The notes beneath the pieces were generated by a model, which did no database searches, was not told the origin of the DNA, and saw only the letters and a list, made by a program, of their open reading frames with translations. DNA of 64,000 bases from Vibrio sp. Y2-5 (GTDB lineage: Bacteria > Pseudomonadota > Gammaproteobacteria > Enterobacterales > Vibrionaceae). A program made the position numbers and the translations under genes. Position 1 is the stretch's first letter. Each line of letters starts with the position of its first letter. Below are positions 8,130-16,810 of the stretch, piece after piece. The DNA is taken from assembly GCF_014596725.1 (NCBI RefSeq), contig NZ_JACVEG010000002.1, positions 248,001-312,000 of the forward strand. The letters run 5' to 3'.

Positions 8130-8765
8130 TTATTGAAGTTCTCCTAATAATTTTGCTATTTCTTGCTGACGCCCCTGATCGGCTAAAGGACGATCAGCAC
8201 GAGGCGGCGCTTTCTGTGCTTTGGTTAGATACGGGATGGCTTCTTTTTTGCGTCCATCTTGCGCTAAAAAGTCCGCGTAAAAATAATTTGGATCGATGCC
8301 ATCTGGGTTGATTTCCAATGCTTTACGGAGCATTTTTTCAGCCATTTCATCATCACCGAATCCGATTGGCCACCCCGGTACTTTGTAGTATAGCGAACCT
8401 AAGCTGGTAAACGCTGAACCATTTAACGTTTCTGGCGCTTTATCAATAACTTGTTCTAAAAGCGCTTTGGCTTCTTTCACTAACGAAAGTGCGCCTAAAC
8501 CACCGTCAGCACCCGCAAGTGATGACTTGTTGATTGCCAGCCACAATTTTAACTCTTGGCGGTTTGGGTCTTGTTTCAATGCTTCTTCGTTGCGCTTGAT
8601 TAAGTTTTCCAAACAGTAAACCTGATTATCCGAATCTTTGGACTCATACTGACAGACTGCCCATTTTTTTTGAATCGTGATTAACGGATCGGCTCCCGCA
8701 GCAAAGGCTGATGTTGCAGCGCCAAAACAAATAGTAGCAGCTAAAGTTGATAATAAATATTTCAT
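8130..8765 (-). CDS. Secreted TPR-like protein in the ligase/HDO operon
   Basis: A 211-residue protein with a clear signal peptide (KYLLSTLAATICFGAATSAFA, cleavage near residue 23), so it should be periplasmic. The mature part is helical and resembles tetratricopeptide repeats: LENLIKRNEEALKQDPN, AKALLEQVIDKAPE, AEKMLRKALEINPDG and AIPYLTKAQKAPPR follow the TPR spacing. It is 2 bases before the response regulator and 14 bases after the short-chain dehydrogenase. TPR proteins act as scaffolds; what it binds is unknown. It may link the pathway's product or the envelope to the sensor kinase, which is inference. Confidence 0.82.
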   Translation of the reverse strand: MKYLLSTLAATICFGAATSAFAAGADPLITIQKKWAVCQYESKDSDNQVYCLENLIKRNEEALKQDPNRQELKLWLAINKSSLAGADGGLGALSLVKEAKALLEQVIDKAPETLNGSAFTSLGSLYYKVPGWPIGFGDDEMAEKMLRKALEINPDGIDPNYFYADFLAQDGRKKEAIPYLTKAQKAPPRADRPLADQGRQQEIAKLLGELQ

Positions 8766-8779
8766 AATTCGTCCCTCAG

Positions 8780-9589
8780 TTACTTGCTATGGACTTGGTT
8801 AATAAAGTGATGAATGGTGTCTTGTTGTTTGCGGATCGACTTAGACACAACGCCAGGAAGGATCTGATTAATACGAGCAAACAGTTTTTCCGGCCAGCCA
8901 ATCCAACGCGCAGCTTGCTCTTTTTCCAATATATCTACCACATGCTTCGCAACCACTGTCGGTGAATCGCTTTTATTACCAAGCTGTTGATTCATTTGAT
9001 TCACCAAGTTGTCATTTAAATCCGTGTCCGTTGCGCGTGGCGCGAGATAAAGCGCGCGAATGCCTGAACCATCTAACTCTCTGTCTAACGCTTCACTAAA
9101 ACGCTGCAAACCCGATTTTGCCGCACAATAGGTGGTGTAACCGGGAAAACCAATTGAGCCAAACGTTGACCCAACATTCAGAATAATCCCCGGACAGCTA
9201 ATCCAAGAGAGCGCAGATTGACTCAACAACATCGGAACCAACAAGTTCAAACGCATCTCTAACTCGATCGATGAGCTACTTCTTTGAGCAAGAAAGCTGA
9301 ACTGATTACTACCAGCATTGTTGATCAGCACATCAATACGTTGCCCTTTCTGCGACAGGTTCAAACACGTTTGTTTCACCTTTTCGAGGCCCTCATCTGT
9401 AGACAGGTCCGCAGCCACAACTTCGTGATGATGAGGAAACTCTAAGCTATTTTTCAGCGCTTCAAGCTTATTTCCGTTGCGAGCAACTAAAAGCAGCTTT
9501 GCCCCTTTTGCTTCGAGTGCTTTCGCAACCTCTTTGCCAATTCCGCCAGAAGCGCCAGTCAGTAATACACGTTTGTCTTGCAGTTCCAT
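8780..9589 (-). CDS. Short-chain dehydrogenase/reductase
   Basis: A 269-residue classical SDR. It has the cofactor loop TGASGGIG (11-18), NNAG (90-93), catalytic Ser141 and the YxxxK pair Tyr154/Lys158 (YCAAKSG). ARNGNK after the second strand with basic residues suggests NADP(H), an inference. The C-terminal end (KLFARINQILPGVVSKSIRKQQ) resembles membrane-associated acyl/steroid-type SDRs. The gene starts 9 bases after the haem-oxygenase-like gene. In this operon it may reduce a keto or aldehyde intermediate formed from an activated acid. Confidence 0.9.
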   Translation of the reverse strand: MELQDKRVLLTGASGGIGKEVAKALEAKGAKLLLVARNGNKLEALKNSLEFPHHHEVVAADLSTDEGLEKVKQTCLNLSQKGQRIDVLINNAGSNQFSFLAQRSSSSIELEMRLNLLVPMLLSQSALSWISCPGIILNVGSTFGSIGFPGYTTYCAAKSGLQRFSEALDRELDGSGIRALYLAPRATDTDLNDNLVNQMNQQLGNKSDSPTVVAKHVVDILEKEQAARWIGWPEKLFARINQILPGVVSKSIRKQQDTIHHFINQVHSK

Positions 9590-9598
9590 AAGTGTTCC

Positions 9599-10282
9599 TT
9601 AAGCCGCATTTTTCATTGCTGTTGGCGTCAACTCTTGCAGCATTTGGCCGTATAGCTGGAAAACCATGTTGGCTGAATCAATAATGGCCGCTTGATCTTT
9701 CTCATCGGTAATTTGATTCATCAAACCCTCAAACAATTGGATATGATCTTGGTCGAGAACGCTATGTGAGGTTAGATAGCTCATTGCGGTATCGGGTAGA
9801 TTTAATGTCTGTTTGACCAGAGCTGCGACTTGCCCACCAACACCCACACTAGTACCTTCTAGTACCCATACCATGCCAAAGAAAGCGATGGGATTGCCGC
9901 GATCGATTTGGTGGTACAAATACGCCACCATCAGTTCAATGGCAGTGCCTACACGACCATTGCCTGAGTTTGCTCGTACAGCTTCAGCATTCGCGCCACA
10001 GGCTTCGATGTCATTTAGAATCCATTCGTGGTGACCTTTTTCTTCTTCGATGTATTCACCTATAGCTTGACGTAACCACTCGTATTTCTCCGGCAAGCGG
10101 CCACCACAAGCCATTAGCAATGGTACGGTGTGCTTTACGTGGTGGAAAGCCTGAGTAAGAAAGTTTACATACGTATCCAGCTCAATTTCACCACGAGCAC
10201 AAGCCGCGAAAATCGGTGCTTGTAGCATCTGCTGTTGAGCGTCTTGGGTTTCTTTCTTCAGAATTTCAAAAAATGCAGTCAT
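9599..10282 (-). CDS. Haem-oxygenase-like di-iron (TenA-type fold) enzyme
   Basis: A 227-residue all-helical protein of the TenA/haem-oxygenase-like superfamily. Metal-ligand candidates recur in the expected helices: HH at 47-48, EYIEEEKGHHEW (76-87), Glu142 and HSVLDQDH (173-180). This E..H..H / D..H pattern fits the haem-oxygenase-like di-iron oxidases rather than thiaminases, and no thiamine genes are nearby. Family members cleave or hydroxylate amino acids and fatty acids, for example UndA making alkenes. Between an acid ligase and an SDR it is probably an oxidative tailoring step. The substrate cannot be read from the sequence. Confidence 0.82.
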   Translation of the reverse strand: MTAFFEILKKETQDAQQQMLQAPIFAACARGEIELDTYVNFLTQAFHHVKHTVPLLMACGGRLPEKYEWLRQAIGEYIEEEKGHHEWILNDIEACGANAEAVRANSGNGRVGTAIELMVAYLYHQIDRGNPIAFFGMVWVLEGTSVGVGGQVAALVKQTLNLPDTAMSYLTSHSVLDQDHIQLFEGLMNQITDEKDQAAIIDSANMVFQLYGQMLQELTPTAMKNAA

Positions 10283-10331
10283 GGTTGTTGCTCCGTAATT
10301 CTTCTGTTCAAAAATAATTGGCGACTTTCAT

Positions 10332-11825
10332 TCATTCGTTAATTGGCGTAATTATCCGTCCGTCGTTTTGCTCCGTTTTACTCAACATCCACTGTTCAAA
10401 TTTGGAGCGAATCGGGCGGCCGTTACTGGTATAAAACCCTGCCAGCGAACTCAGTCCTTGAGCGGTAATTAAAGTACGGATCCGAGCGTAGTCAGGAAGA
10501 CGTTGATTAAGCTGTTTCAGCGCCGCTGTAACCTCTTCAACATTTGAGTTTGCTGTAATGGCACTCAGTGACTTCTCGCCATCACCAACCAATACCATTC
10601 CGTGTAGCGCCCTAAATGCTTGAGCTTCAGATTCCACCCACTCTGGTGAGATATTGCGACCGAATGCAGTAATGATTTGGTTCTTTTTACGACCGTTAAT
10701 CACCAAAAATCCATCTTCATCAAGGTGACCTAAATCGCCCGTGGCATACCAACCCTGTTCGAAGGGTTGGTCGATATAACCCAATGCAACACAGCCTGAA
10801 ACGTAGATTTCGCCGTCATTGGAAACTTTCACATCAATATGCGGCAGTGGTTTTCCACTGGTGCCAGCTTTATAGGCGGATGGGGTATTTAGACTGACAA
10901 CCGATGCATTTTCAGAAAGACCATATCCTTCAAAAGCAGGAATACCTAAGCTATGAGCCATTTCTAATAGCTGTGGTGAGACGCGAGCCCCTCCTACCGC
11001 AACGAACTCTAAGTTTCGCGCTAAGATTGGCATCGCTTTTACCACTTCAATCAAAGCCATCAGCAGAGCCGGAGTTAACACTAAGCTGTTCGGCAGATAC
11101 TTTGCCAACGCCAATGCAAATTGAGATGGATCGAAATTGCTTGAACCATTCAGCCCCACTTCTGCGCCGTTCAACACCACCGAGGTTGCCCCAAGAATAA
11201 TTGGAACATAGATACCCGTGATATTTTCTAGCAGCGTGGATAAAGGCAAAAGAACCAGATGCTTTTCACATTTCGCTTCGGTAGCAATCGTATCAGCCAG
11301 TGAACGGCTAACCTTTGATAATTGATTCTGACTCAAACACACCCCTTTCGGATGGCCAGTAGAACCCGAGGTAAACGTGATTTTTCCGGTATGTGGTAGA
11401 AGTTGCTTTTCAGACTCTACAATTCGTTTCCAGACACTTAAATTCTCAACTTCACCCACCATTTTTGCATCCAGCGAATTTACGTCAGCACTGGCGTTCT
11501 GAATCCAAGCATCCCAATTTCCAAGTAACAAATCCGCGCCAGACTCAGTCACAATATGTTCGACTTGTTCTGGGGTAAAAAACAACGGGACGGGTACATT
11601 AGGAATATCAGCATATAGCGCAGCAAGATCGGCAATGACCCAGTCAAGGCTGTTTTCGGCACGTAACGCTATACATTTTGGTGAATGCTCAACCAAATAC
11701 TCAGCCACACCACGCACTCTGATGAGTAGGTTTTGATAAGAAATCTCTTCATTGCCACCAATAAATGCGATTTTGTTTGGTGTTTCAATGGAGTGTCGGA
11801 TGAGAGACTCAATAATCATGTTCAC
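10332..11825 (-). CDS. AMP-forming acyl-CoA synthetase/acid ligase
   Basis: ANL-superfamily ligase of about 497 residues that activates a carboxylic acid as the adenylate. The intact P-loop TSGSTGHPKG lies about 152-161, followed by FEGYGLSE, YATGDLGHLDEDG and the hinge GRKKN; a C-terminal domain is present. The best start is GTG at 11825: GGAGG sits six bases upstream and the GTGA overlaps the stop of the haemolysin-family gene, implying translational coupling. An ATG at 11819 is the alternative. The substrate, probably a medium or long fatty acid, is inference from family resemblance. Confidence 0.88.
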   Translation of the reverse strand: MNMIIESLIRHSIETPNKIAFIGGNEEISYQNLLIRVRGVAEYLVEHSPKCIALRAENSLDWVIADLAALYADIPNVPVPLFFTPEQVEHIVTESGADLLLGNWDAWIQNASADVNSLDAKMVGEVENLSVWKRIVESEKQLLPHTGKITFTSGSTGHPKGVCLSQNQLSKVSRSLADTIATEAKCEKHLVLLPLSTLLENITGIYVPIILGATSVVLNGAEVGLNGSSNFDPSQFALALAKYLPNSLVLTPALLMALIEVVKAMPILARNLEFVAVGGARVSPQLLEMAHSLGIPAFEGYGLSENASVVSLNTPSAYKAGTSGKPLPHIDVKVSNDGEIYVSGCVALGYIDQPFEQGWYATGDLGHLDEDGFLVINGRKKNQIITAFGRNISPEWVESEAQAFRALHGMVLVGDGEKSLSAITANSNVEEVTAALKQLNQRLPDYARIRTLITAQGLSSLAGFYTSNGRPIRSKFEQWMLSKTEQNDGRIITPINE

Positions 11826-12472
11826 AGTGCACCTCCACGCGCACGACACACTTTTTCAGCGAACAGAGCCTCTAGATGCGCGAGACCATGCTTCAGGTTG
11901 CCAGCGACAATACGCGGTTGATGTTGATAGTAGTTACCCCATGTGTACGTAGCATCGGGAATTCTTGATGGGTCAGCTTCAGCCAAAACTGTGCTTTCCA
12001 AACCGAGTCGGGACATCATGGCGTACAGCGGATCTGTGGCAGTAAAAATGCACCATTCATAGCCACTCTCCACCAACTTTTTAGTCATGAGCAGAAAATG
12101 AAGCGTAGAAAAGCCTTTCGAAAATGAAGCAAGTTGTCCAAACTCAATAAGATTGCTGCGCTCTATGCGATTGTTAGCCGTGTTTTCTACAGATAAAGGC
12201 TGGTGAAACACATGGTTTAAAAGCTTATCTGCTGGTTCATCTAGATACTGTTCAAGAAACAGTGGTTCGTCACTGGCAACTCGGAAACCGCATAAAGAGC
12301 GAATTTCCTCGCCTTCCATCAAAGCCATAAACGTAGGCATAAAAGAATTTAAATGTGCATCAAATGCTAAGGAATAACGCTGCGCAATGTAGTGTTCAAT
12401 ATCACTACGTTGCGGATGAAAGCGGTCGATAATCTCAAGCTTAAATGGGTGAGATGGAAAGAAATCTGCCAT
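11822..12472 (-). CDS. Thermostable haemolysin (delta-VPH) family protein
   Basis: A 216-residue protein of the T_hemolysin family, named after delta-VPH of V. parahaemolyticus. There is no signal peptide or amphipathic toxin region. The central part (IEFGQLASFSKGF, then LMTKKLVESGYEWCIFTATDPLYAMMSRLG) resembles the core of GNAT/autoinducer-synthase-type acyltransferases, where a conserved glutamate precedes RLAV-like sequence. I infer an N-acyltransferase and not a pore former. It is first in the operon, with GGG eight bases before the ATG, and its stop overlaps the ligase start. Confidence 0.85.
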   Translation of the reverse strand: MADFFPSHPFKLEIIDRFHPQRSDIEHYIAQRYSLAFDAHLNSFMPTFMALMEGEEIRSLCGFRVASDEPLFLEQYLDEPADKLLNHVFHQPLSVENTANNRIERSNLIEFGQLASFSKGFSTLHFLLMTKKLVESGYEWCIFTATDPLYAMMSRLGLESTVLAEADPSRIPDATYTWGNYYQHQPRIVAGNLKHGLAHLEALFAEKVCRARGGAL

Positions 12473-12492
12473 ACAAGAAGCCCTCTCTGCTA

Positions 12493-12546
12493 GCTATAGG
12501 GAGAGCTTAAATAAGTAAACTTAAGGAAAGCTTAAGGAAAATTAAG
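12493..12546 (-). promoter_or_regulatory. PmrA/QseB-like boxes at the operon promoter
   Basis: Hexamers CTTAAG at 12520 and 12531 are spaced 11 bases apart, exactly the PmrA box HTTAAK-N5-HTTAAK. A third copy, ATTAAG, starts at 12541 and a weaker CTTAAA at 12506. On the minus strand a TATAGC -10 lies at 12498-12493, and the boxes fall on the -35 position, which has no good consensus of its own. That is typical of an activator-dependent promoter. The likely binder is the OmpR-type regulator at 7471-8127. Confidence 0.7.
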
Positions 12547-12642
12547 AATAGGACTTTTTTATCCCACCCTTTGGGGGCGCGAGTTTCTAAGTACAGATGT
12601 TGTTGACTTAGAAATGAGTAAAGACAGCATATAGCACAGACA

Positions 12643-12670
12643 AAAATGCCGCTGTCAAAGCGGCATTTTT
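12643..12670 (-). terminator. Terminator after the DEAD-box gene
   Basis: The hairpin AATGCCGCT...AGCGGCATT is flanked by A-runs and T-runs, so it can act on both strands. It lies just beyond the stop of the helicase gene on the minus strand. Confidence 0.85.
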
Positions 12671-12693
12671 TATTGGGTTGATAATCTCACTGA

Positions 12694-14025
12694 TTATTCT
12701 TCGTCTGCTTTAGGCGCAACTTTCTTCTTAGGAATGAATACATCGTCACCCACAGCCACGTTTTGGTAGAAGCTCTTGTCGCGTTTGGCTGGTTTTTTAG
12801 CTACCTTCTTCGCTTGCGACTTCACATTCTTGTTTGCTTGAGCGTTCGCTTTACGCACTGGTTGTCTTGGTTTAAGTCCCTTAAATTTGCCTTTTAACCC
12901 TTCCAACTCATCAAATTGAATGTCTTGTTGCAAGAATGCTTCTACTCGTTTGAAGCTATCCCAGTCTTTAGGACCAACAAAAGAGATAGCATCCCCTTTG
13001 TGCCCTGCTCGACCAGTACGTCCCACACGGTGAACGTATTCTTCGGTGTGCTTCGGCATATCAAAGTTGATAACGTGGGTCACGTTAGCAATATCCAGAC
13101 CTCGGGACGCTACATCCGTCGTCACTAGAATCTTAAATACCGCACGCTCAAACTGGCTCATAATGGTGTTACGCTGCGCTTGGTTCAGGCTTCCGCTTAA
13201 CGCCACAGCTTTCAGTTTTTGCTCATTCAACTTATCGGTTAAACGTTCAGTATCCGCACGTGTTGCCGTAAAGATAATCACCTGACGATATTCCGCATCG
13301 TTCAGCACTCGATCCAGTAACGCTTCTTTGTGGTCAAGGTGATCGCACAGGTAGAAACGTTGGCGAATGTCTTTGTGTTGCTCGTTTGAGACACCCACTG
13401 AAATACGACGCGGGTCATTTAACATCTCAGATGCGATATCGTTAACTTCTGCGTGATCCAAAGTGGCAGAAAACATCAGCGTTTGGCGACGACGATGCTT
13501 CGCAGCTTTATGGATGTGACGAAGTTGAGGAGCGAAACCCAAATCCAACATGCGGTCTGCTTCATCAAGAATCAGAGTATCCACGCCATCTAAAAATAAC
13601 GAACGGTGCTCAAGATGATCCGCAAGACGGCCAGGAGTCGCAACGATAAAACGCGGGTAACGGTTCAGAGCTTTCACTTGGTCGTTGAAGTTTTCACCAC
13701 CAGTAATAAGCGTACCTGTGTAGCTCAAACCGCCCAACATAACGCGCAGTTCACCATACACTTGCTTCGCCAATTCACGCGTTGGCAACAGAATGACTGC
13801 ACGTGGATCTTTTGCTGAAAAAGCCTTTGTTTTTAAAGCTTTATGCAGAGTAGGAAGTAAAAAGGCTAGTGTTTTACCGGAACCAGTTTTAGAAGATGCC
13901 AAGACATCTTTTCCTGCAATAGCAACAGGAATCGCGATCTTCTGGATTTCGGTCGCTTGTTTGAAATCGTAGTGTGCTAAGTTTTTCAATAAGCGATTAT
14001 CTAAGCCTAAATCTTTAAACTGCAA
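12694..14025 (-). CDS. DEAD-box ATP-dependent RNA helicase
   Basis: RNA helicase with all motifs: Q-motif region ATEIQ, I (SSKTGSGKT), Ia (PTRELAKQ), Ib (TPGR), II (DEAD), III (SAT), IV (IIFTATR), V (TDVASRGLD) and VI (HRVGRTGRAG). A lysine-rich tail (KKVAKKPAKRDK and neighbours) follows, as in SrmB/RhlE-type ribosome-assembly and RNA-decay helicases. The frame opens at a TTG at 14055. A TTG at 14025 with GGAG five bases upstream gives MQFKDLGLDNRLL, which fits the family start much better. The exact subfamily is uncertain. It is monocistronic. Confidence 0.93.
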   Translation of the reverse strand: MQFKDLGLDNRLLKNLAHYDFKQATEIQKIAIPVAIAGKDVLASSKTGSGKTLAFLLPTLHKALKTKAFSAKDPRAVILLPTRELAKQVYGELRVMLGGLSYTGTLITGGENFNDQVKALNRYPRFIVATPGRLADHLEHRSLFLDGVDTLILDEADRMLDLGFAPQLRHIHKAAKHRRRQTLMFSATLDHAEVNDIASEMLNDPRRISVGVSNEQHKDIRQRFYLCDHLDHKEALLDRVLNDAEYRQVIIFTATRADTERLTDKLNEQKLKAVALSGSLNQAQRNTIMSQFERAVFKILVTTDVASRGLDIANVTHVINFDMPKHTEEYVHRVGRTGRAGHKGDAISFVGPKDWDSFKRVEAFLQQDIQFDELEGLKGKFKGLKPRQPVRKANAQANKNVKSQAKKVAKKPAKRDKSFYQNVAVGDDVFIPKKKVAPKADEE

Positions 14026-14366
14026 AGGATTCTCCAAATCAGTGGGGGTAGCCAAACCAATGTGGCTAAATGGTCAAAATGAAAGCGCAGTATAATACCG
14101 CGAATAGTGCGCTAATAGATAGAGATCACAGAAAATATTCTCTTCATAACACTTAAATAGTATATGCACTACAGTCAAAATTGGTGCTAAAGTAATTCTT
14201 AGCAGTAAGAATTCACACAATCATTTGATTCATTGACATTATTTTGGGTTATTTTGACTTTTTCTAATTAGGCTAAGCGTAAAATAGTGTCTACACTATA
14301 ACTCGTCACTATATGGAAAAGAATGTATAGGACGTTTTGATATTTACATAAAATCAAGGAGTTCAT
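14026..14366 (+). promoter_or_regulatory. Divergent promoter region, helicase and lpp
   Basis: AT-rich non-coding DNA between the helicase and lpp. A TTGACT (14254-14259) and TAAAAT (14280-14285) could serve lpp, but the spacer is 20 bases, which is long. Another TTGACA is at 14233. AAGGAG seven bases before the ATG is the lpp ribosome site. No RNA gene is visible. Confidence 0.4.
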
Positions 14367-14636
14367 ATGAACAAGATGTTAATCGCAGCAGCAGCGTCAT
14401 CTGTACTATTACTAGCAGGTTGTGCATCAGGTCCAGACGAAGCAACAACAGCAAAATTGGATGAGCTAAACAGCCAAGTTAGCCAACTAAATGACGAAGT
14501 TGCAGCACTTAAGAGTGAGCACGCAATGCTAAGCTCAAAAGCAGCTTCAGCATCGGATTCAGCAATGTCTGCTCAAGAAGAAGCTGCTCGCGCAAATGAG
14601 CGTATCGACAACATCGCTCAGTCTTATACTAAATAA
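14367..14636 (+). CDS. lpp: Lpp-type major outer-membrane lipoprotein
   Basis: Small abundant lipoprotein of 89 residues. The signal peptide ends in the lipobox LLAGC, with Cys19 to be lipidated. The mature chain is an alanine-rich heptad coiled coil (LDELNSQVSQLNDEVAALKSE...) as in Lpp trimers. It ends SYTK; the terminal lysine is the residue attached to peptidoglycan in E. coli Lpp. It ties the outer membrane to the cell wall. A strong ribosome site and its own terminator (14672-14713) fit high expression. Confidence 0.93.
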   Translation: MNKMLIAAAASSVLLLAGCASGPDEATTAKLDELNSQVSQLNDEVAALKSEHAMLSSKAASASDSAMSAQEEAARANERIDNIAQSYTK

Positions 14637-14671
14637 GATTTCAACCCAACTGCATACAGCTTGAGTTTCTT

Positions 14672-14713
14672 AAGCCTCCAATTCCTTCTGTGGGATTTGG
14701 AGGCTTACTTTTT
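14672..14713 (+). terminator. lpp terminator
   Basis: Long stem AAGCCTCCAA...TTGGAGGCTT followed by ACTTTTT, 35 bases after the lpp stop. Confidence 0.88.
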
Positions 14714-14789
14714 CCGTCATTGCTAGCCGCAGACATGAATGATTGACTAGCAACTCTCGGCAAAACTTCAATGGACTACCCGCCTTCCT

Positions 14790-15875
14790 CTACCGCAATT
14801 GATATTTCTGTGCCAACTCGCGTTTCTGCTCGTATTGCTCAATGAGGGCTTGTTGTGATTTGCCTTTATTTGCGTAAAACAACCCTCCTCTTTCTTTCAG
14901 GTAATCAAAGTCACTTCTCAGCACATCAAGCACCAGCGATATGCGTTGTAACGTTAATTCAGTACAGGATTGACCGTCGATATCATCCTCAATATCCAGC
15001 ACATGAGAACGAAAAGATTCGAGCTGGAACAAATGCCTGAGTTCATCATCACAGGCTAACGCTCTCCGCCAGGTTTCAATAAGACTTTCAAAGTGATTAA
15101 TCACCATAACTTCTGCATGTTGTGCTTTAAGCCACTCGATTTTTTGCTGATAAACCTCCACAGCAATTTGTTTCAATGTCCGGTACAACTCTAGTTGCTC
15201 AGTCAAAGAGTGATCTTTTTTTAGCAACCAGCCAAAAAATAAGCGGGTTTCGAAGCGTTCCACCATATGAAACAAAGGATCGGCTATTCCATTGCTGTTG
15301 AAGTCAGTTTTGGGGTTAAACGAATACATATAACCAAAATCAAACAACCAAAGTTGCTGATGTTGATCCACCAGCAAGTTGCCACTACAAAGATCCCACT
15401 CCATCAAACCGTGTTCTTCACACGCTAATAACGTGGTGAACAACTGTTGAATCAAATCTGGCGTGACTTCACTAATGTGTTCGCCTTCAATCCACGGCGA
15501 CAAAATAATTCCCAGACGGTAGTTGGCGTAGATCGTGGGCACTATATGGGTAAGTCGTGGGGCTGTATCTGATTGCTGCTTGAGTTTTTGTAGGTCATTA
15601 CGCCGCTGAACTTCATTGAGAAAAGAGTATTGACCATCTAAGTTAGCCACTTTTGCCACTTGGCGACGCTTTTTCAGATTGTAATCTTTACCGTCAATTC
15701 TTAGGTGAAAGACTTCTGCGGTTAGCCCTGAGCGAATCACGCTGACAACCAGAGGTGAATCTTCCGTGATATCAGCAAGAATGGAAGGTTCCACAGGGCA
15801 GTGCTGTTCACTACCCACCACCAAGTTTTCTCCGCTCTCATCAAACACTTTTTGCTGTTGTTGTCTCAGGTTCAT
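14790..15875 (-). CDS. Protein-kinase-fold phosphotransferase, unknown substrate
   Basis: A 361-residue protein with an atypical kinase fold. A lysine-containing strand (KDYNLKKRR) precedes the N-lobe helix. The catalytic loop is MEWDLCSGNLLVD, with Asp in the HRD position and Asn four residues on; the metal-binding motif is LFDFG. This pattern is shared by Kdo/heptose kinases, aminoglycoside phosphotransferases and RIO kinases. The long C-terminal part is helical with no motif I recognise. It stands alone, convergent with lpp, so the context gives no substrate. I cannot assign a function beyond probable kinase. Confidence 0.75.
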   Translation of the reverse strand: MNLRQQQQKVFDESGENLVVGSEQHCPVEPSILADITEDSPLVVSVIRSGLTAEVFHLRIDGKDYNLKKRRQVAKVANLDGQYSFLNEVQRRNDLQKLKQQSDTAPRLTHIVPTIYANYRLGIILSPWIEGEHISEVTPDLIQQLFTTLLACEEHGLMEWDLCSGNLLVDQHQQLWLFDFGYMYSFNPKTDFNSNGIADPLFHMVERFETRLFFGWLLKKDHSLTEQLELYRTLKQIAVEVYQQKIEWLKAQHAEVMVINHFESLIETWRRALACDDELRHLFQLESFRSHVLDIEDDIDGQSCTELTLQRISLVLDVLRSDFDYLKERGGLFYANKGKSQQALIEQYEQKRELAQKYQLR

Positions 15876-16183
15876 TGTCTTCTCTTCCCGCTATTGGCTC
15901 TGTTATTACTTTGTTGTTATCTGCTCACAACACACTCAACTGGTGGAAAAAGCATCATACCTTGAGCAATAACAAAGGGAGGATAAACAAAGAAGGAAGA
16001 GAAAACGAAGAGGCTGAGAAGCTTCGCTTTCCTTGTAGGGCAAGCTTGAGATATGAACAAAAAACTTAAGAACACCGACTATTTACATGTAAGCCAAATC
16101 AAGGCTTTGAAAGGCGTTCAAGCATCGTTATATTAACTCCATTGCATTATTACCTGTTCACCTAAAGAACCCAGAGATACCGT

Positions 16184-16810
16184 ATGAAAGTGATCATTCT
16201 TCATGGGCTGTACATGCACGGAATTGCGATGTTGCCACTCAGCCAACGTCTTGAAAAACTGGGCTATGATACCGAAGTGGTGAGTTATAACTCGGTTGCT
16301 ATTGATGAACGCAAGGTGTTTTCAGCGATTGATAAAGCGATCGATCACAAGCAAACCAATATTCTGGTTGGACACAGTTTGGGAGGCGTGGTGATTAAGC
16401 GCTACCTTGCTTCACGTAAACCGGATGTAGATACCATTTCACATGTTGTTGCGTTGGGTTCTCCGATTAACGGCGCTTCGATTGTTGGCAAAATTCAACA
16501 AATGGGCTTGGGGGTATTGCTGGGAAATTCTGCGAAATTCGGACTGCAAAAGCACGAAGATAAGTGGGCGTTTCCACAAAAGCTGGGCAGCTTAGCGGGT
16601 ACTGTTCCTCTAGGCGTACGCTCTATTTTGATGGGGAAAGACACACATTCCGATGGCACAGTTACGGTAGATGAAACCAAAATCGTGGGAATGACAGCGC
16701 ACCACCTCATGCGGAACACTCACACCAGTTTGATTTATAGCTCGAAAGTGGCAGAACAAATTGATCACTTCATTCGTCACGATACGTTCGCACAAAAAAA
16801 GCCCGAATAA
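16184..16810 (+). CDS. Alpha/beta hydrolase (small lipase-like)
   Basis: A 208-residue cytoplasmic hydrolase. HGLYMHG forms the oxyanion-side loop, the nucleophile elbow is GHSLGG with Ser65, Asp lies in SDGTVTVDE and His in NTHTSLIY. It resembles the short esterase/lipase-like proteins related to PGAP1 and triacylglycerol lipases. No signal peptide is seen. It is a single gene; the last codons overlap the T-run of the chemoreceptor terminator on the other strand. The natural substrate is unknown. Confidence 0.85.
   Translation: MKVIILHGLYMHGIAMLPLSQRLEKLGYDTEVVSYNSVAIDERKVFSAIDKAIDHKQTNILVGHSLGGVVIKRYLASRKPDVDTISHVVALGSPINGASIVGKIQQMGLGVLLGNSAKFGLQKHEDKWAFPQKLGSLAGTVPLGVRSILMGKDTHSDGTVTVDETKIVGMTAHHLMRNTHTSLIYSSKVAEQIDHFIRHDTFAQKKPE

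Noticed and set aside
9599..10282. TenA thiaminase II
   Set aside because: The fold matches, but the E/H/D metal-ligand pattern fits di-iron oxidases and no thiamine genes are near.
11822..12472. Secreted pore-forming haemolysin
   Set aside because: No signal peptide or pore-forming segment; position in a metabolic operon and the GNAT-like core argue otherwise.
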